Source: Novosphingobium sp. 28-62-57
GTDB lineage: Bacteria; Pseudomonadota; Alphaproteobacteria; Sphingomonadales; Sphingomonadaceae
Direction of reading: 5' to 3'
Length of the DNA: 64,000 nucleotides
Assembly (NCBI GenBank): GCA_002256985.1
Contig: NCGO01000001.1
Location: 186,001-250,000, forward strand
The notes below the pieces were generated by a model. That model saw only the letters and a program-made list of their open reading frames with translations, did not search any database and was not told the DNA's origin. Numbering within the stretch: the first letter of the stretch is position 1; each line of letters begins with the position of its first letter. Shown here piece by piece: positions 14,037 to 22,130 of the stretch. Both the position numbers and the translations under genes were made by a program.

Positions 14037-16448
14037 TCAGACCCCCCAGATATCGCGGGCATATTCGCCGATCGTGCGATCGGACGAGAACCAGCCTACG
14101 TTGGCAATGTTGCGGATTGCCGTTGCACGCCAACTGGCCTGATTTTCCCAGCGACGGTCGATATTGCGCTGGGCGGCGTGGTAGCTGTCAAAGTCGGCGG
14201 CGACCATGAACCAGTCATGGTCATAGATGCCGCCCATCAGGCCCTTGTAACGGTCCGGATCGTCGGGCGAGAACACGCCAGTGGCGATGGCTTGCAGTGC
14301 CTGCTGCAATTCGCGCGAACCCTCGATGATCTCACGCGGGTTGTAGCCATTGGCGCGCTTGTCTTCGACTTCATCGGCGGTGAGGCCGAAGATTTCGATG
14401 TTGGCATCGCCGACATGTTCCTTGATCTCGACATTCGCGCCATCGAGCGTGCCGATGGTCAGCGCGCCATTGAGCGCAAACTTCATGTTGCCGGTGCCCG
14501 AAGCTTCCATGCCTGCGGTCGAAATCTGTTCGGACAGGTCAGCTGCCGGGATGATCCTTTCGGCGAAGCTGACGTTGTAGTTGGGCACGAACACGACCTT
14601 GAGCAGTCCGCCGACCGAAGGGTCGGAATTGACGCGGCGCGCGATATCGTTCGACAGTTTGATGATCAGCTTGGCGTTGTGATAGCTTGACGCTGCTTTG
14701 CCACCGAAGATCTTGACGCGCGACACCCAGTCCCGTTCGGGATGGCTGCGGATCTGGTCATAGAGCGCGACCGTTTCGATCAGGTTGAGCAGCTGGCGCT
14801 TGTATTCGTGGATGCGCTTGATCTGCACGTCGAACAGAGCATCAGGATCGAGCCGGATGCCCATCAGGTCCTTGATATGTTTGGACAGGGCGATCTTGTT
14901 CGAGCGCTTTACTTCGGCAATGCGCTCACCCAGCTGCGAATCTTCGGCCAGAGCATTGAGGTCTGACAGCCGGTTGGTGTCATCAAGGAAGGCATCGCCG
15001 ATGGCGTCTTTCAGCACCGAGGTGAGGCCCGGATTGCACTGCTGCAGCCAGCGGCGCGGGGTGACGCCGTTGGTCTTGTTGTTGATGCGGGTGGGATAAA
15101 GCTTGTGCAGATCGGAGAAGACCGTGGTCTTCATCAGATCGGTGTGGAGTGCGGCCACGCCATTGATGCTGTGCGCGCCGGTGAACGCCAGGTTGGCCAT
15201 GCGCACGCGGCGTTCACCGCCTTCGTCGATCAGGCTGATCGCAGAGATCGCGGCATCGTCCATCCCGGCCTTGCGGGCTTCACGCAGCACGCGGCTGTTG
15301 ATCGCATAGACGATCTGCATATGGCGCGGCAGCAGCCGTTCGAACAGCGGAAGCGGCCAGGATTCGAGCGCTTCGGGCAGGAGCGTGTGGTTGGTATAGG
15401 CAACGGTGGCCTTGGTCAGTTCCCACGCTTCATTGAATTCAAGGCCATGCGCATCGACAAACAGGCGCATCAATTCGGCCACGGCCACTGCAGGGTGGGT
15501 GTCGTTAAGCTGGATCGCGGCTTTATCGGGCAGCGTGCGGATATCGCCATGGTGCTGCATGTGGCGGCGCACGATGTCCTGAATTGAGGCCGAGGTGAAG
15601 AAATACTCCTGCCGCAACCGCAATTCCTGCCCGGCGGGGGTGGAGTCTGCCGGATAGAGCACGCGCACGAGGCTGTCGGCGCGGACCTGTTCGGCCATTG
15701 CGCCCATGTGATCGCCCGCGTTGAAGGCATCAAGCTTGAGCGGATCGAACGAATGGGCGGTCCACAGCCGCAGCGTGTTCACCCGCTTGCCGCGCCAGCC
15801 AACGACCGGCGTGTCCACCGCGCTGGCCTCAACCTTTTCGGCGGGGCGCCATTCCACACCTTCACCGGTTTCGACGACTTCACCGCCAAAGCCAATGATA
15901 TAGGCGCTCTCGCGGCGATCAAACTCCCAGGGGTTGCCGTGGGAGAGCCAGGTTTCGGGCAGTTCGACCTGCCAGCCATCATCGATCCGCTGGCGGAACA
16001 TGCCGTTCACATAGCGGATTCCATAGCCATAAGCGGGGATGCCGAGGCTGGCGAGGCTTTCCATGAAGCAGGCGGCGAGGCGGCCGAGGCCGCCATTGCC
16101 AAGCGCGGCATCAGGCTCGATGTTTTCAAGCGCGGCCAGATCAAAGCCATGTTCGCGCAGCGCCTTTTCCATGTCGCGCGTGAGGCCCATGTTGGAAAGG
16201 GCATCACGCAACAGGCGGCCGATCAGGAATTCGAGGCTGAGATAATAGACCCGCTTTGCGCCCTGATCATACGCTTCGCGCGTGGATTCCATCCAGCGGT
16301 CGATGATCGCATCGCGCAGGGTCAGGACCGTTGCGGTGTACCAGTCATGCGGCTTGGCGGACCGTTCGTCCTTGCCGACGCGCTTGCGCAGCACGTCGAT
16401 GATCTGGGCGTCAAGTTCCGCCGCTTTGGAATTGGTATCGAGGGTCAT
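14037..16448 (-). CDS. glgP: Glycogen/starch/alpha-glucan phosphorylase
   Basis: An 803-residue GT35 enzyme that releases glucose-1-phosphate from glycogen ends. The start at 16448 (MTLDTNSKAAELDAQ) was chosen for length and because VYYLSLEFLIGRLLRDALSN then falls where expected. EPDAALGNGGLGRLAACFM and QLNDTHPAVAVAELMRL are clear. The pyridoxal-phosphate lysine is in EASGTGNMKFALNGAL, followed by GTLDGANVEIKEHVG. It is the first gene of the minus-strand cluster glgP-glgB-glgC-glgA-pgm-glgX, so degradation and synthesis are encoded together. The promoter should lie in the 367-base region upstream. Confidence 0.95.
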   Translation of the reverse strand: MTLDTNSKAAELDAQIIDVLRKRVGKDERSAKPHDWYTATVLTLRDAIIDRWMESTREAYDQGAKRVYYLSLEFLIGRLLRDALSNMGLTRDMEKALREHGFDLAALENIEPDAALGNGGLGRLAACFMESLASLGIPAYGYGIRYVNGMFRQRIDDGWQVELPETWLSHGNPWEFDRRESAYIIGFGGEVVETGEGVEWRPAEKVEASAVDTPVVGWRGKRVNTLRLWTAHSFDPLKLDAFNAGDHMGAMAEQVRADSLVRVLYPADSTPAGQELRLRQEYFFTSASIQDIVRRHMQHHGDIRTLPDKAAIQLNDTHPAVAVAELMRLFVDAHGLEFNEAWELTKATVAYTNHTLLPEALESWPLPLFERLLPRHMQIVYAINSRVLREARKAGMDDAAISAISLIDEGGERRVRMANLAFTGAHSINGVAALHTDLMKTTVFSDLHKLYPTRINNKTNGVTPRRWLQQCNPGLTSVLKDAIGDAFLDDTNRLSDLNALAEDSQLGERIAEVKRSNKIALSKHIKDLMGIRLDPDALFDVQIKRIHEYKRQLLNLIETVALYDQIRSHPERDWVSRVKIFGGKAASSYHNAKLIIKLSNDIARRVNSDPSVGGLLKVVFVPNYNVSFAERIIPAADLSEQISTAGMEASGTGNMKFALNGALTIGTLDGANVEIKEHVGDANIEIFGLTADEVEDKRANGYNPREIIEGSRELQQALQAIATGVFSPDDPDRYKGLMGGIYDHDWFMVAADFDSYHAAQRNIDRRWENQASWRATAIRNIANVGWFSSDRTIGEYARDIWGV

Positions 16449-16815
16449 GGTACACGTTCCAACCTGCTTGCTCTGGCATTGCGGCAGACCATGTCTGCAC
16501 GATGCCAGCGCGCGTTGCACCGGCCCTTCAGTTCCACAGGCTCTTTTCCTTTCGGGGCAGCTGCATGGGCAACCGTCCGCAAGCTCTGTGGGAATCCATC
16601 AATCTCTCCGCAAACGGGTATGACAGCCTGCACCCGCTGGGCAAGCGCCAATCTTGCGCCAGACGCCCAATGTTCAGGCGGTATTTTGCCCTGCACGGTC
16701 AAACCGTGGCGGCAACCGCTGATTGTGGCCTGTGATGCCATGCTTTGCCCAATGTTCCTCTCCCCACCGTTCTACGCACATGGCGACCACGATGGGCAAA
16801 GAATACGTCTGCGCG
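16449..16815. other. Intergenic region upstream of glgP
   Basis: This stretch lies between the cytochrome b561 stop and the glgP start, both on the minus strand. I see no convincing gene. An open frame on the plus strand across it is antisense to glgP and has no family features. The glycogen operon promoter presumably lies here, but I cannot point to clear -35/-10 boxes. Confidence 0.5.
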
Positions 16816-17358
16816 TCAAAGCATGCGACGCAACACATTGTCCTTTATGATGAAATGGTGGTGCAGGGCGGCGGCCACATGCAATACGACCAGCCCTGCC
16901 ATCAGGTATCCAAGGATTTCGTGTCCTTCATGCGCCACCTCGGCCAGCGCCGATCCCTTGGCGACCGCGAGTTTGGGCCAATCGAACAGGCCCCAGATGC
17001 TGATCGGATACTTGCTGTTGGCAGAAGACATGATCCAGCCCGTGACCGGCAAGATCAGCATCAACGCATAGAGCACCACGTGCGTAAGCTTTGCCACCAT
17101 CTGCTGCTTGCGGCCCATGGTGGAGGGCCAAGCGGGCATCGTCCAAGTCATGCGCCAGCCGATACGGGCGAGTGACAGCACAAGGACCACCATCCCGGTG
17201 CCCTTGTGCAGCGGAAAGGGGTTCCAGAAATCTTCAAGCGCATCGCCAGCGATCCCGGTGACAAGGTTGAAGATCACCATGACCGCAATTCCCGCATGCA
17301 GTGCGCGGGCTACGGCGTTGTAGCGCACCAGATCATGATTGCCTGCCATGGTGGCCAT
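16816..17358 (-). CDS. Cytochrome b561-type diheme membrane protein
   Basis: A 180-residue inner-membrane b-type cytochrome of the bacterial (YodB/CybB) family, which passes electrons between quinone and periplasmic or small-molecule partners. Four hydrophobic segments carry the expected histidines: ALHAGIAVMVIFNLVTG, PLHKGTGMVVLVLSLARIGW, THVVLYALMLILPVTGWIM and HEILGYLMAGLVVLHVAAAL. A further HHH follows the last segment. The start ATG at 17358 is preceded by GGGAGAA; a second ATG at 17349 is possible. It is a single gene with no evident functional tie to the glycogen cluster downstream. Confidence 0.87.
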   Translation of the reverse strand: MATMAGNHDLVRYNAVARALHAGIAVMVIFNLVTGIAGDALEDFWNPFPLHKGTGMVVLVLSLARIGWRMTWTMPAWPSTMGRKQQMVAKLTHVVLYALMLILPVTGWIMSSANSKYPISIWGLFDWPKLAVAKGSALAEVAHEGHEILGYLMAGLVVLHVAAALHHHFIIKDNVLRRML

Positions 17359-17709
17359 ACCAGCATTCTCCCGTCTGAGATACAAAGGGTTTGAGGCACA
17401 AATAGTCGGTCGCGCGCAGAACATCTCGCGCTTTGCGGCGTCTTATGGGCTTTTGCCCGTTGCAGGCAACCGACCGAGCGCCAAGGCCTGAGTTTTTCTG
17501 CAAACATTTTTGCCGCGGAATTGTCCGAGAAACCTAAGGGAAATCAAAAACAAGACAAGTGTCAAGAAATGGCATGCGGTAAATGACGTATGGGCGATCT
17601 TGCACTGCGAAAAATATGGTGCGCGCGAGAACCAGCGGTCGCAGCGGGCAAAGAGGGTTCTCTAAGCCAACCCAGCCGGAATACCGGCCCAACTAAAACG
17701 TGAGGGAAC
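17359..17709. other. Divergent intergenic region, cytochrome b561 / small protein
   Basis: 351 bases with no gene I can support. The middle (about 17490-17620) is AT-richer than its surroundings and should hold the divergent promoters. A GAGGGA ribosome binding site at 17702-17707 serves the small gene at 17710. I do not see a confident promoter or operator. Confidence 0.5.
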
Positions 17710-17913
17710 ATGACTACTCAGCGTCTCACCCAAGTCGAGCCTGCCGTGGTCCACAAGATGGCTTCGGTCCTGCAAAGCCAGAAGCCGGAAGTGATTCAGA
17801 ACCATTTTGGCATCGGTCTGAACACCTGGGTCAAGCTGCGTGAAGGCAAGGCGATCCGGCATTCGGTGGCCGTTCGCCTGTTGCAGCGGCTGCAGCGTGA
17901 CCAGTTGATCTGA
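17710..17913 (+). CDS. Small conserved-looking protein, possible helix-turn-helix
   Basis: A 67-residue protein with a clear GAGGGA ribosome binding site before ATG 17710. Charged helical text (VVHKMASVLQSQKPEVIQNH, then GLNTWVKLREGKAIRHSVA and RLLQRLQRDQLI) could form a compact Cro/XRE-like helix-turn-helix, with LNTWVKLREGK as recognition region and HSVAVRLLQRL as the following helix. I cannot name its family. It has its own likely terminator and lies just upstream of a hybrid histidine kinase, so a small DNA-binding or regulatory role is possible but inferred. Confidence 0.65.
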   Translation: MTTQRLTQVEPAVVHKMASVLQSQKPEVIQNHFGIGLNTWVKLREGKAIRHSVAVRLLQRLQRDQLI

Positions 17914-17941
17914 TCAACGTTTGCGCAATTGCACTTGGCAT

Positions 17942-17970
17942 CCCCCGACGCGAACTGCCGGGGGTTGAGT
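17942..17970 (+). terminator. Probable terminator after the small gene
   Basis: CCCCCG and CGGGGG form a 6-base stem over an 11-base loop, followed by TTGAGTTTG. It lies 28 bases after the small gene and before the sensor kinase. The stem is short and the T-run is interrupted, so confidence is moderate. Confidence 0.5.
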
Positions 17971-18052
17971 TTGCTGTCATTGCAGTGCAAAATACCGAAG
18001 CGTCGCCAACCGGATTTGGCCGATAACACGTGAGCGCTCGGGGTCAGTTGCA

Positions 18053-19828
18053 ATGGTCAGGGTCCGTGAGGACGGAAGCGGACACCGCAATGCACGGTCC
18101 GATGGGGTGGACGCCAATGGACACCCTGCATCGCGGCAACCGGCATCAAGAACCAGCGCTGCATCTTCACGTTGGCCCCTGATCAGACCTTCTGCATTTG
18201 CGCCCCTTGCGGGTATCGCGGCCATAGGCCTGCTGTTCTGGTTCAGCGCAGGCTCCGATCCGGTTTCCGGGCTGCAGTGGTTGTTGATTGTGCTGATGAT
18301 CGTGCTTGCGGGGCTGTGCGGCTTTTCGCTTGCACCCCAAGCGCATGTCCAAGAGCTTGCCCGCCCGGCGGATGATCAGGTATCAGGTTTGGCACCGAGC
18401 GCGGCAGTACCAGAGGAGATCGCGGCTCTGACAACCGCTCTTGACGCGGCTGTTGCGGCCAATTCGGCCAAAAGCCGGTTTCTGGCCAATGTCAGCCATG
18501 AAATCCGCTCCCCGCTCAACGCGATTTATGGTTACGCGCAACTGGTGGAGCGCGGGGCCGATGTCGATCCGCAGCATGCCGCGCGGGTCATCCGCCGTAG
18601 TGCTGAACATCTGACCAATCTGGTTGAGGGTCTGCTGGATCTTGCCTCGGTCGAGCAAGGTGTCATTCGCGTTGACAGTGGTGTGGTGCGGGCGGGGGCA
18701 TTGGTGCAGCAAGTGGCCGAGATGTTTGCACCGCTAGCCGCGCAAAAAGGCCTGGCGTTTCAGTGTATCCTGCCCGAACGCATGCCCGAATTCGTGCGCA
18801 TGGATGAACGCCGGGTCCGGCAGGCCTTGATCAATCTCGTTTCCAATGCGGTGAAATTCACAACGGCTGGCGAGGTATCGCTCCGCTTTATCTGGTCGGG
18901 CCAAATAGCAACCTTCGAGGTGCGCGACACGGGGCCGGGCATTGCGCCGGACCGGCAGGAGGCGATCTTTTCGCCCTATGTGCGATCGGGAGATGGCTCT
19001 GCCGCCGATGAACCGCAGGATGGGGCAGGACTCGGTCTGGCCATTACCAGCGCGATTGCCCGGATGCTGGGGGGCGATCTGCAAGTGGAGAGTGTGCCTG
19101 GCAAAGGCAGCACTTTCCGCCTGAAGATGATGGCGCCGCAGGTTTCGGGCTTTGTGGACCGGTCGGCTGAGCGGTTGCGTCCGATCGGGTATGCCGGGCC
19201 CGTCCGGTCAATTCTGCTGGTTGATGATGACCGCGATCATCTTGTGGTCTTGCGCACGGCGCTGGGCGAAGTGGGTTTTGACGTGGCACTGGCCAGCGAT
19301 GGTCAGACGGCGCTGGCGCTTGCTGGAGATGAAGCGGCCAAGGACCGGTTCGATGCTGCGGTACTGGACGTGAGCATGCCGGGCATGACCGGTTGGGAAG
19401 TGGCCGCACATCTGCGCGCTGTGCATGGCAAGTCGCTGAAAATTTTGATGCTTTCAGCCAACGCGGAAGAGCGTCATGGCCTTTCTGGCCAAGCGGCGGA
19501 TCATGATGCCTTCCTGCTCAAGCCGGTGGAACTGGGGTCGCTGCTGGATGCAATCGGACGGCAGCTTGACCTGACGTGGAACTATCCGCAACCCGCCGCT
19601 GCTGCCGACGAGCCCGCTGATACATCGACGCAAGTTTCCCAAATCGCCCGCGAACATGCCGAACGGCTGAAAACGCTTGTGCGGATCGGCCACGTGCGCG
19701 CATTGGAAGGCGAAATCCGGGCGCTGGAACAGGCAGACCCTGCTGCGGGTCCGCTCGTGGCGAAACTCTATGCCTGTCTTGACCGGTTCGATCTGGCCGC
19801 GATGGGCCAAACGCTTGAGGAGCTTTGA
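18053..19828 (+). CDS. Hybrid sensor histidine kinase with receiver domain
   Basis: A 591-residue membrane kinase. Two hydrophobic segments (about residues 47-65 and 75-93) leave almost no periplasmic loop, so it probably senses within the membrane or cytoplasm. The HisKA motif FLANVSHEIRSPLNAIYGYA carries H149. The ATPase boxes are NLVSNAVKFT (N265), VRDTGPGIAP and GAGLGLAITSAIARM. A receiver domain from about residue 385 has acidic DDD and the phospho-acceptor D439 in AAVLDVSMPGMTG. A roughly 100-residue helical tail follows; it lacks an obvious Hpt histidine motif. Its stop lies 2 bases before the response regulator start, so the two are probably a pair. The ribosome binding site at ATG 18053 is weak. 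Confidence 0.9.
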   Translation: MVRVREDGSGHRNARSDGVDANGHPASRQPASRTSAASSRWPLIRPSAFAPLAGIAAIGLLFWFSAGSDPVSGLQWLLIVLMIVLAGLCGFSLAPQAHVQELARPADDQVSGLAPSAAVPEEIAALTTALDAAVAANSAKSRFLANVSHEIRSPLNAIYGYAQLVERGADVDPQHAARVIRRSAEHLTNLVEGLLDLASVEQGVIRVDSGVVRAGALVQQVAEMFAPLAAQKGLAFQCILPERMPEFVRMDERRVRQALINLVSNAVKFTTAGEVSLRFIWSGQIATFEVRDTGPGIAPDRQEAIFSPYVRSGDGSAADEPQDGAGLGLAITSAIARMLGGDLQVESVPGKGSTFRLKMMAPQVSGFVDRSAERLRPIGYAGPVRSILLVDDDRDHLVVLRTALGEVGFDVALASDGQTALALAGDEAAKDRFDAAVLDVSMPGMTGWEVAAHLRAVHGKSLKILMLSANAEERHGLSGQAADHDAFLLKPVELGSLLDAIGRQLDLTWNYPQPAAAADEPADTSTQVSQIAREHAERLKTLVRIGHVRALEGEIRALEQADPAAGPLVAKLYACLDRFDLAAMGQTLEEL

Positions 19829-19830
19829 GA

Positions 19831-20763
19831 ATGAGTGCGGCCAGAAGTGCGGTGGCCAGCGCACGGCGCGATACGGTGTTGGTCGTCGATGACGAGCCGG
19901 ATTCGCTCCGCTTCCTGACAGACACTCTGGAAGGGGTGGGGATCACCGTGCTGGTGGCCATTTCCGGTGATGCCGCGCTCGACCTGTTGCAGCATATCAC
20001 TCCGGACCTGATCCTGATGGATGCCGTGATGCCGGGGCTCGATGGGTTTGCAACAACATCACAGATCAAGTCGCGCGAGGCTTTGGCCCATGTGCCGGTG
20101 GTGTTCATGACCGGCCTGACCGAGAGCGAGCACGTGATCGAAGGGTTCGAAGTTGGCGGCGTCGATTATTTGCGCAAGCCAGTGAACGTTCACGAACTTT
20201 TGGCGCGGGTACGCGTGCACATCGGCCATGCGCGGGCCATGCAGGCCGGCGCTGCGGGGCTTGATGCGACCGGGCGGCTGATGATGGCGATTGATACGCA
20301 AGGGCAGATGTTGTGGTGCACGCCCTTTGCCGAACAGGCCATCAACCGGGTGAGCCCTGATTGGAGCCGCGAGCAGAAGGTTCTGCCAGACCTGATCCGT
20401 GGGCCGCTGACCCGGCTGCTGGCACGCCATGAACTGGGGGCCACGGCGCGGATTGAGCAAGGGGAATGTGCGCTCGAACTGGTGGTGATCGCCCATTACC
20501 GCGACAGCGAATTGCTGATCCGTCTCAATGAGCTGAACCCCAAGGCCGATGTCAGCCGCCTGCAGCAGAGGCTGGCGCTGACCGATCGTGAGGCTGAAGT
20601 GCTGTTGTGGATCAGCTATGGCAAATCCAACGGCATGATTTCCGAGGTGCTCTCCATCAGCCCGCGCACCGTGCAAAAGCACCTTGAGCGGATTTATGAG
20701 AAGCTTGGGGTCGAAACCCGCGCGGCTGCGGCGGCAGTGGCGATCAAGGTGCTGGGAAACTAA
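19831..20763 (+). CDS. LuxR/NarL-type response regulator
   Basis: A 310-residue regulator with an N-terminal receiver domain (VLVVDDEPDSLRFL; phospho-acceptor D64 in LILMDAVMPGLDG; VFMTGLTES; Lys in YLRKPVNVHELL). A middle segment of about 100 residues is not recognised and resembles a degenerate PAS region (MAIDTQGQMLWCTPFAEQAI). A C-terminal LuxR helix-turn-helix follows (LTDREAEVLLWISYGKSNG, ISEVLSISPRTVQKHLERI). ATG 19831 is preferred over a TTG 6 bases upstream because GAGGAG lies 8 bases before it. It is the likely partner of the hybrid kinase and is followed 3 bases later by a quinone oxidoreductase, so that gene may be co-transcribed. Confidence 0.9.
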   Translation: MSAARSAVASARRDTVLVVDDEPDSLRFLTDTLEGVGITVLVAISGDAALDLLQHITPDLILMDAVMPGLDGFATTSQIKSREALAHVPVVFMTGLTESEHVIEGFEVGGVDYLRKPVNVHELLARVRVHIGHARAMQAGAAGLDATGRLMMAIDTQGQMLWCTPFAEQAINRVSPDWSREQKVLPDLIRGPLTRLLARHELGATARIEQGECALELVVIAHYRDSELLIRLNELNPKADVSRLQQRLALTDREAEVLLWISYGKSNGMISEVLSISPRTVQKHLERIYEKLGVETRAAAAAVAIKVLGN

Positions 20764-20766
20764 CCC

Positions 20767-21765
20767 ATGATGCGCGCCTTGCAGGTGCAGCGGTTGAGCG
20801 ATGACCTTGGCGGGCTGGCGCTGGTTGATCTGCCGATGCCGGTGGCAGGTGCCGGACAAGTGCTGGTGCGGATCGAGGCGGCGGCACTGGGCTTTCCCGA
20901 TCTGCTGATGACGCGCGGCGGGTATCAGGCAAAGCCCGACCTGCCGTTTGTGCCTGGGATGGAAGGCGCTGGGATCGTGCTGTCTGCGCCAGACGGCAGC
21001 AAAGTGTGCGAAGGGGACCGCGTGCTGTTTGGCGGGCTGACCGGCGCGGTGGCACAATTTGGCATTTTTCCAGACGCTTCTGTGCTGCCTCTGCCAGATG
21101 GTCTGAGCATCGCAGAGGGCGCTGCCTTGCGAGCCGCTTATCTGACCGCGTGGGTGGCGCTGGTGCGGCGGGGCAGGGCGCAACCGGGCGAGTGGCTGCT
21201 GGTCCATGGCGCGGCTGGCGGCGTGGGGTTGGCGGCGGTCGATCTGGGCATGGCGCTGGGGCTGAATGTCATCGCGGTCGCCTCAACCCTGGCCAAGCGC
21301 GCGGCGATCGCGCGTCTTTATGCGCCGCATCACGTGATCGATGGCGCAGATGGCTTGCGCGAACAGGTGCTGGCTTTGACAGGCGGGCGTGGGGCCGATC
21401 TGATCTATGATCCGGTGGGCGGTGACACTTTCGATCAATCGGTGCGGTGCATTGCCTTTGATGGCCGCCTGCTGGTGATCGGCTTTGCTGACGGACGGAT
21501 CCCGCAGATTGGCGTGAACATCCCTTTGATCAAAGGTTTCTCGATCGTGGGCGTCCGCGCCGGCGAATATGGCCGCCGCTTTCCTGAGCGTGGGGCCGAG
21601 AACATGGCCAGCATTCTGGACTTGGTTGCCAAGGGTCGGATTCGGCCGCACGTCCACGCCTGTTTCGGGCTGGATGACTGGGCGGATGCTTATCGGGCGA
21701 TGCAACGCCGCGATGTGATCGGCCGCAGTGTGGTGCTGCCGCATGAGCGGCCGTCACCGGCCTAG
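20767..21765 (+). CDS. Zinc-independent NADPH:quinone oxidoreductase-like protein (MDR family)
   Basis: A 332-residue medium-chain dehydrogenase/reductase without the structural zinc cysteines. It has the quinone oxidoreductase layout: N-terminal catalytic fold (GFPDLLMTRGGYQAKPDLPF, VPGMEGAGIV), the Rossmann dinucleotide loop VHGAAGGVGLAAVDLGMALG, DLIYDPVGGDTFDQSVRC and a C-terminal GLDDWADAYRAM. It likely reduces a quinone or an enone with NADPH in the cytoplasm; the substrate is unknown. It sits 3 bases after the response regulator gene and is followed by a terminator hairpin. Confidence 0.87.
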   Translation: MMRALQVQRLSDDLGGLALVDLPMPVAGAGQVLVRIEAAALGFPDLLMTRGGYQAKPDLPFVPGMEGAGIVLSAPDGSKVCEGDRVLFGGLTGAVAQFGIFPDASVLPLPDGLSIAEGAALRAAYLTAWVALVRRGRAQPGEWLLVHGAAGGVGLAAVDLGMALGLNVIAVASTLAKRAAIARLYAPHHVIDGADGLREQVLALTGGRGADLIYDPVGGDTFDQSVRCIAFDGRLLVIGFADGRIPQIGVNIPLIKGFSIVGVRAGEYGRRFPERGAENMASILDLVAKGRIRPHVHACFGLDDWADAYRAMQRRDVIGRSVVLPHERPSPA

Positions 21766-21789
21766 GCGGGTTGTGCGGCATAAAAAAAT

Positions 21790-21817
21790 GGGCCGCTCCG
21801 TTGCCGGGCGGCCCTTT
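21790..21817 (+). terminator. Intrinsic terminator after the quinone oxidoreductase gene
   Basis: GGGCCGC and GCGGCCC form a 7-base perfect stem followed by TTT, 25 bases after the stop codon. An A-run precedes the stem, so it may also act in the opposite direction. Confidence 0.75.
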
Positions 21818-22092
21818 GAAAGTTTGGGAGAGGATGCCTGAAAGGCTTCTTATGGGTGATCCTCGGGTCACGATTTCGCAAGTGCGAAATAGGAAACTGC
21901 GTTTGCAGTTTTTGCAATTCAATCGATGCTTGACACCGGTTTCTTGTGATTTTCCGGAATTTAGCAGCGTTATCAATGTCATTTTTCGGTCATCGGCGCA
22001 GTGCCCGAGCTTCGCAAACCGAGCCATCTTTGTTGCGCCTGCACATCAGGACAGGGGCGCGCCATGCATTTGCCCTGTTGCGCCCTTGGGAC

Positions 22093-22106
22093 ATGATTGC
22101 TATCAT
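22093..22106. promoter_or_regulatory. Candidate operator upstream of vdh
   Basis: ATGAT-TGCT-ATCAT is a 5-4-5 inverted repeat 24 bases before the vdh start and just before its ribosome binding site. Ferulate and vanillin genes are often controlled by MarR- or PadR-type repressors, but none is encoded next to it, so any regulator would be elsewhere. Confidence 0.35.
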
Positions 22107-22130
22107 TCATAACATAATGGGAGAGCAAGC

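Larger units (their letters stand above)
21766..22130. other. Intergenic region between quinone oxidoreductase and vdh
   Basis: 365 bases with no gene I can support. It holds a terminator hairpin (21790-21817), a TTGACA hexamer at 21930-21935 without a clear -10 partner, an inverted repeat just before vdh (22093-22106), and a GGGAGAG ribosome binding site before ATG 22131. The middle is AT-richer than the flanking genes, as expected for a promoter region. Confidence 0.6.

Noticed and set aside
15708-16850. A plus-strand open frame of about 380 codons over the glgP start and upstream region
   Set aside because: It is antisense to glgP for most of its length and its non-overlapping part shows no recognisable protein pattern.
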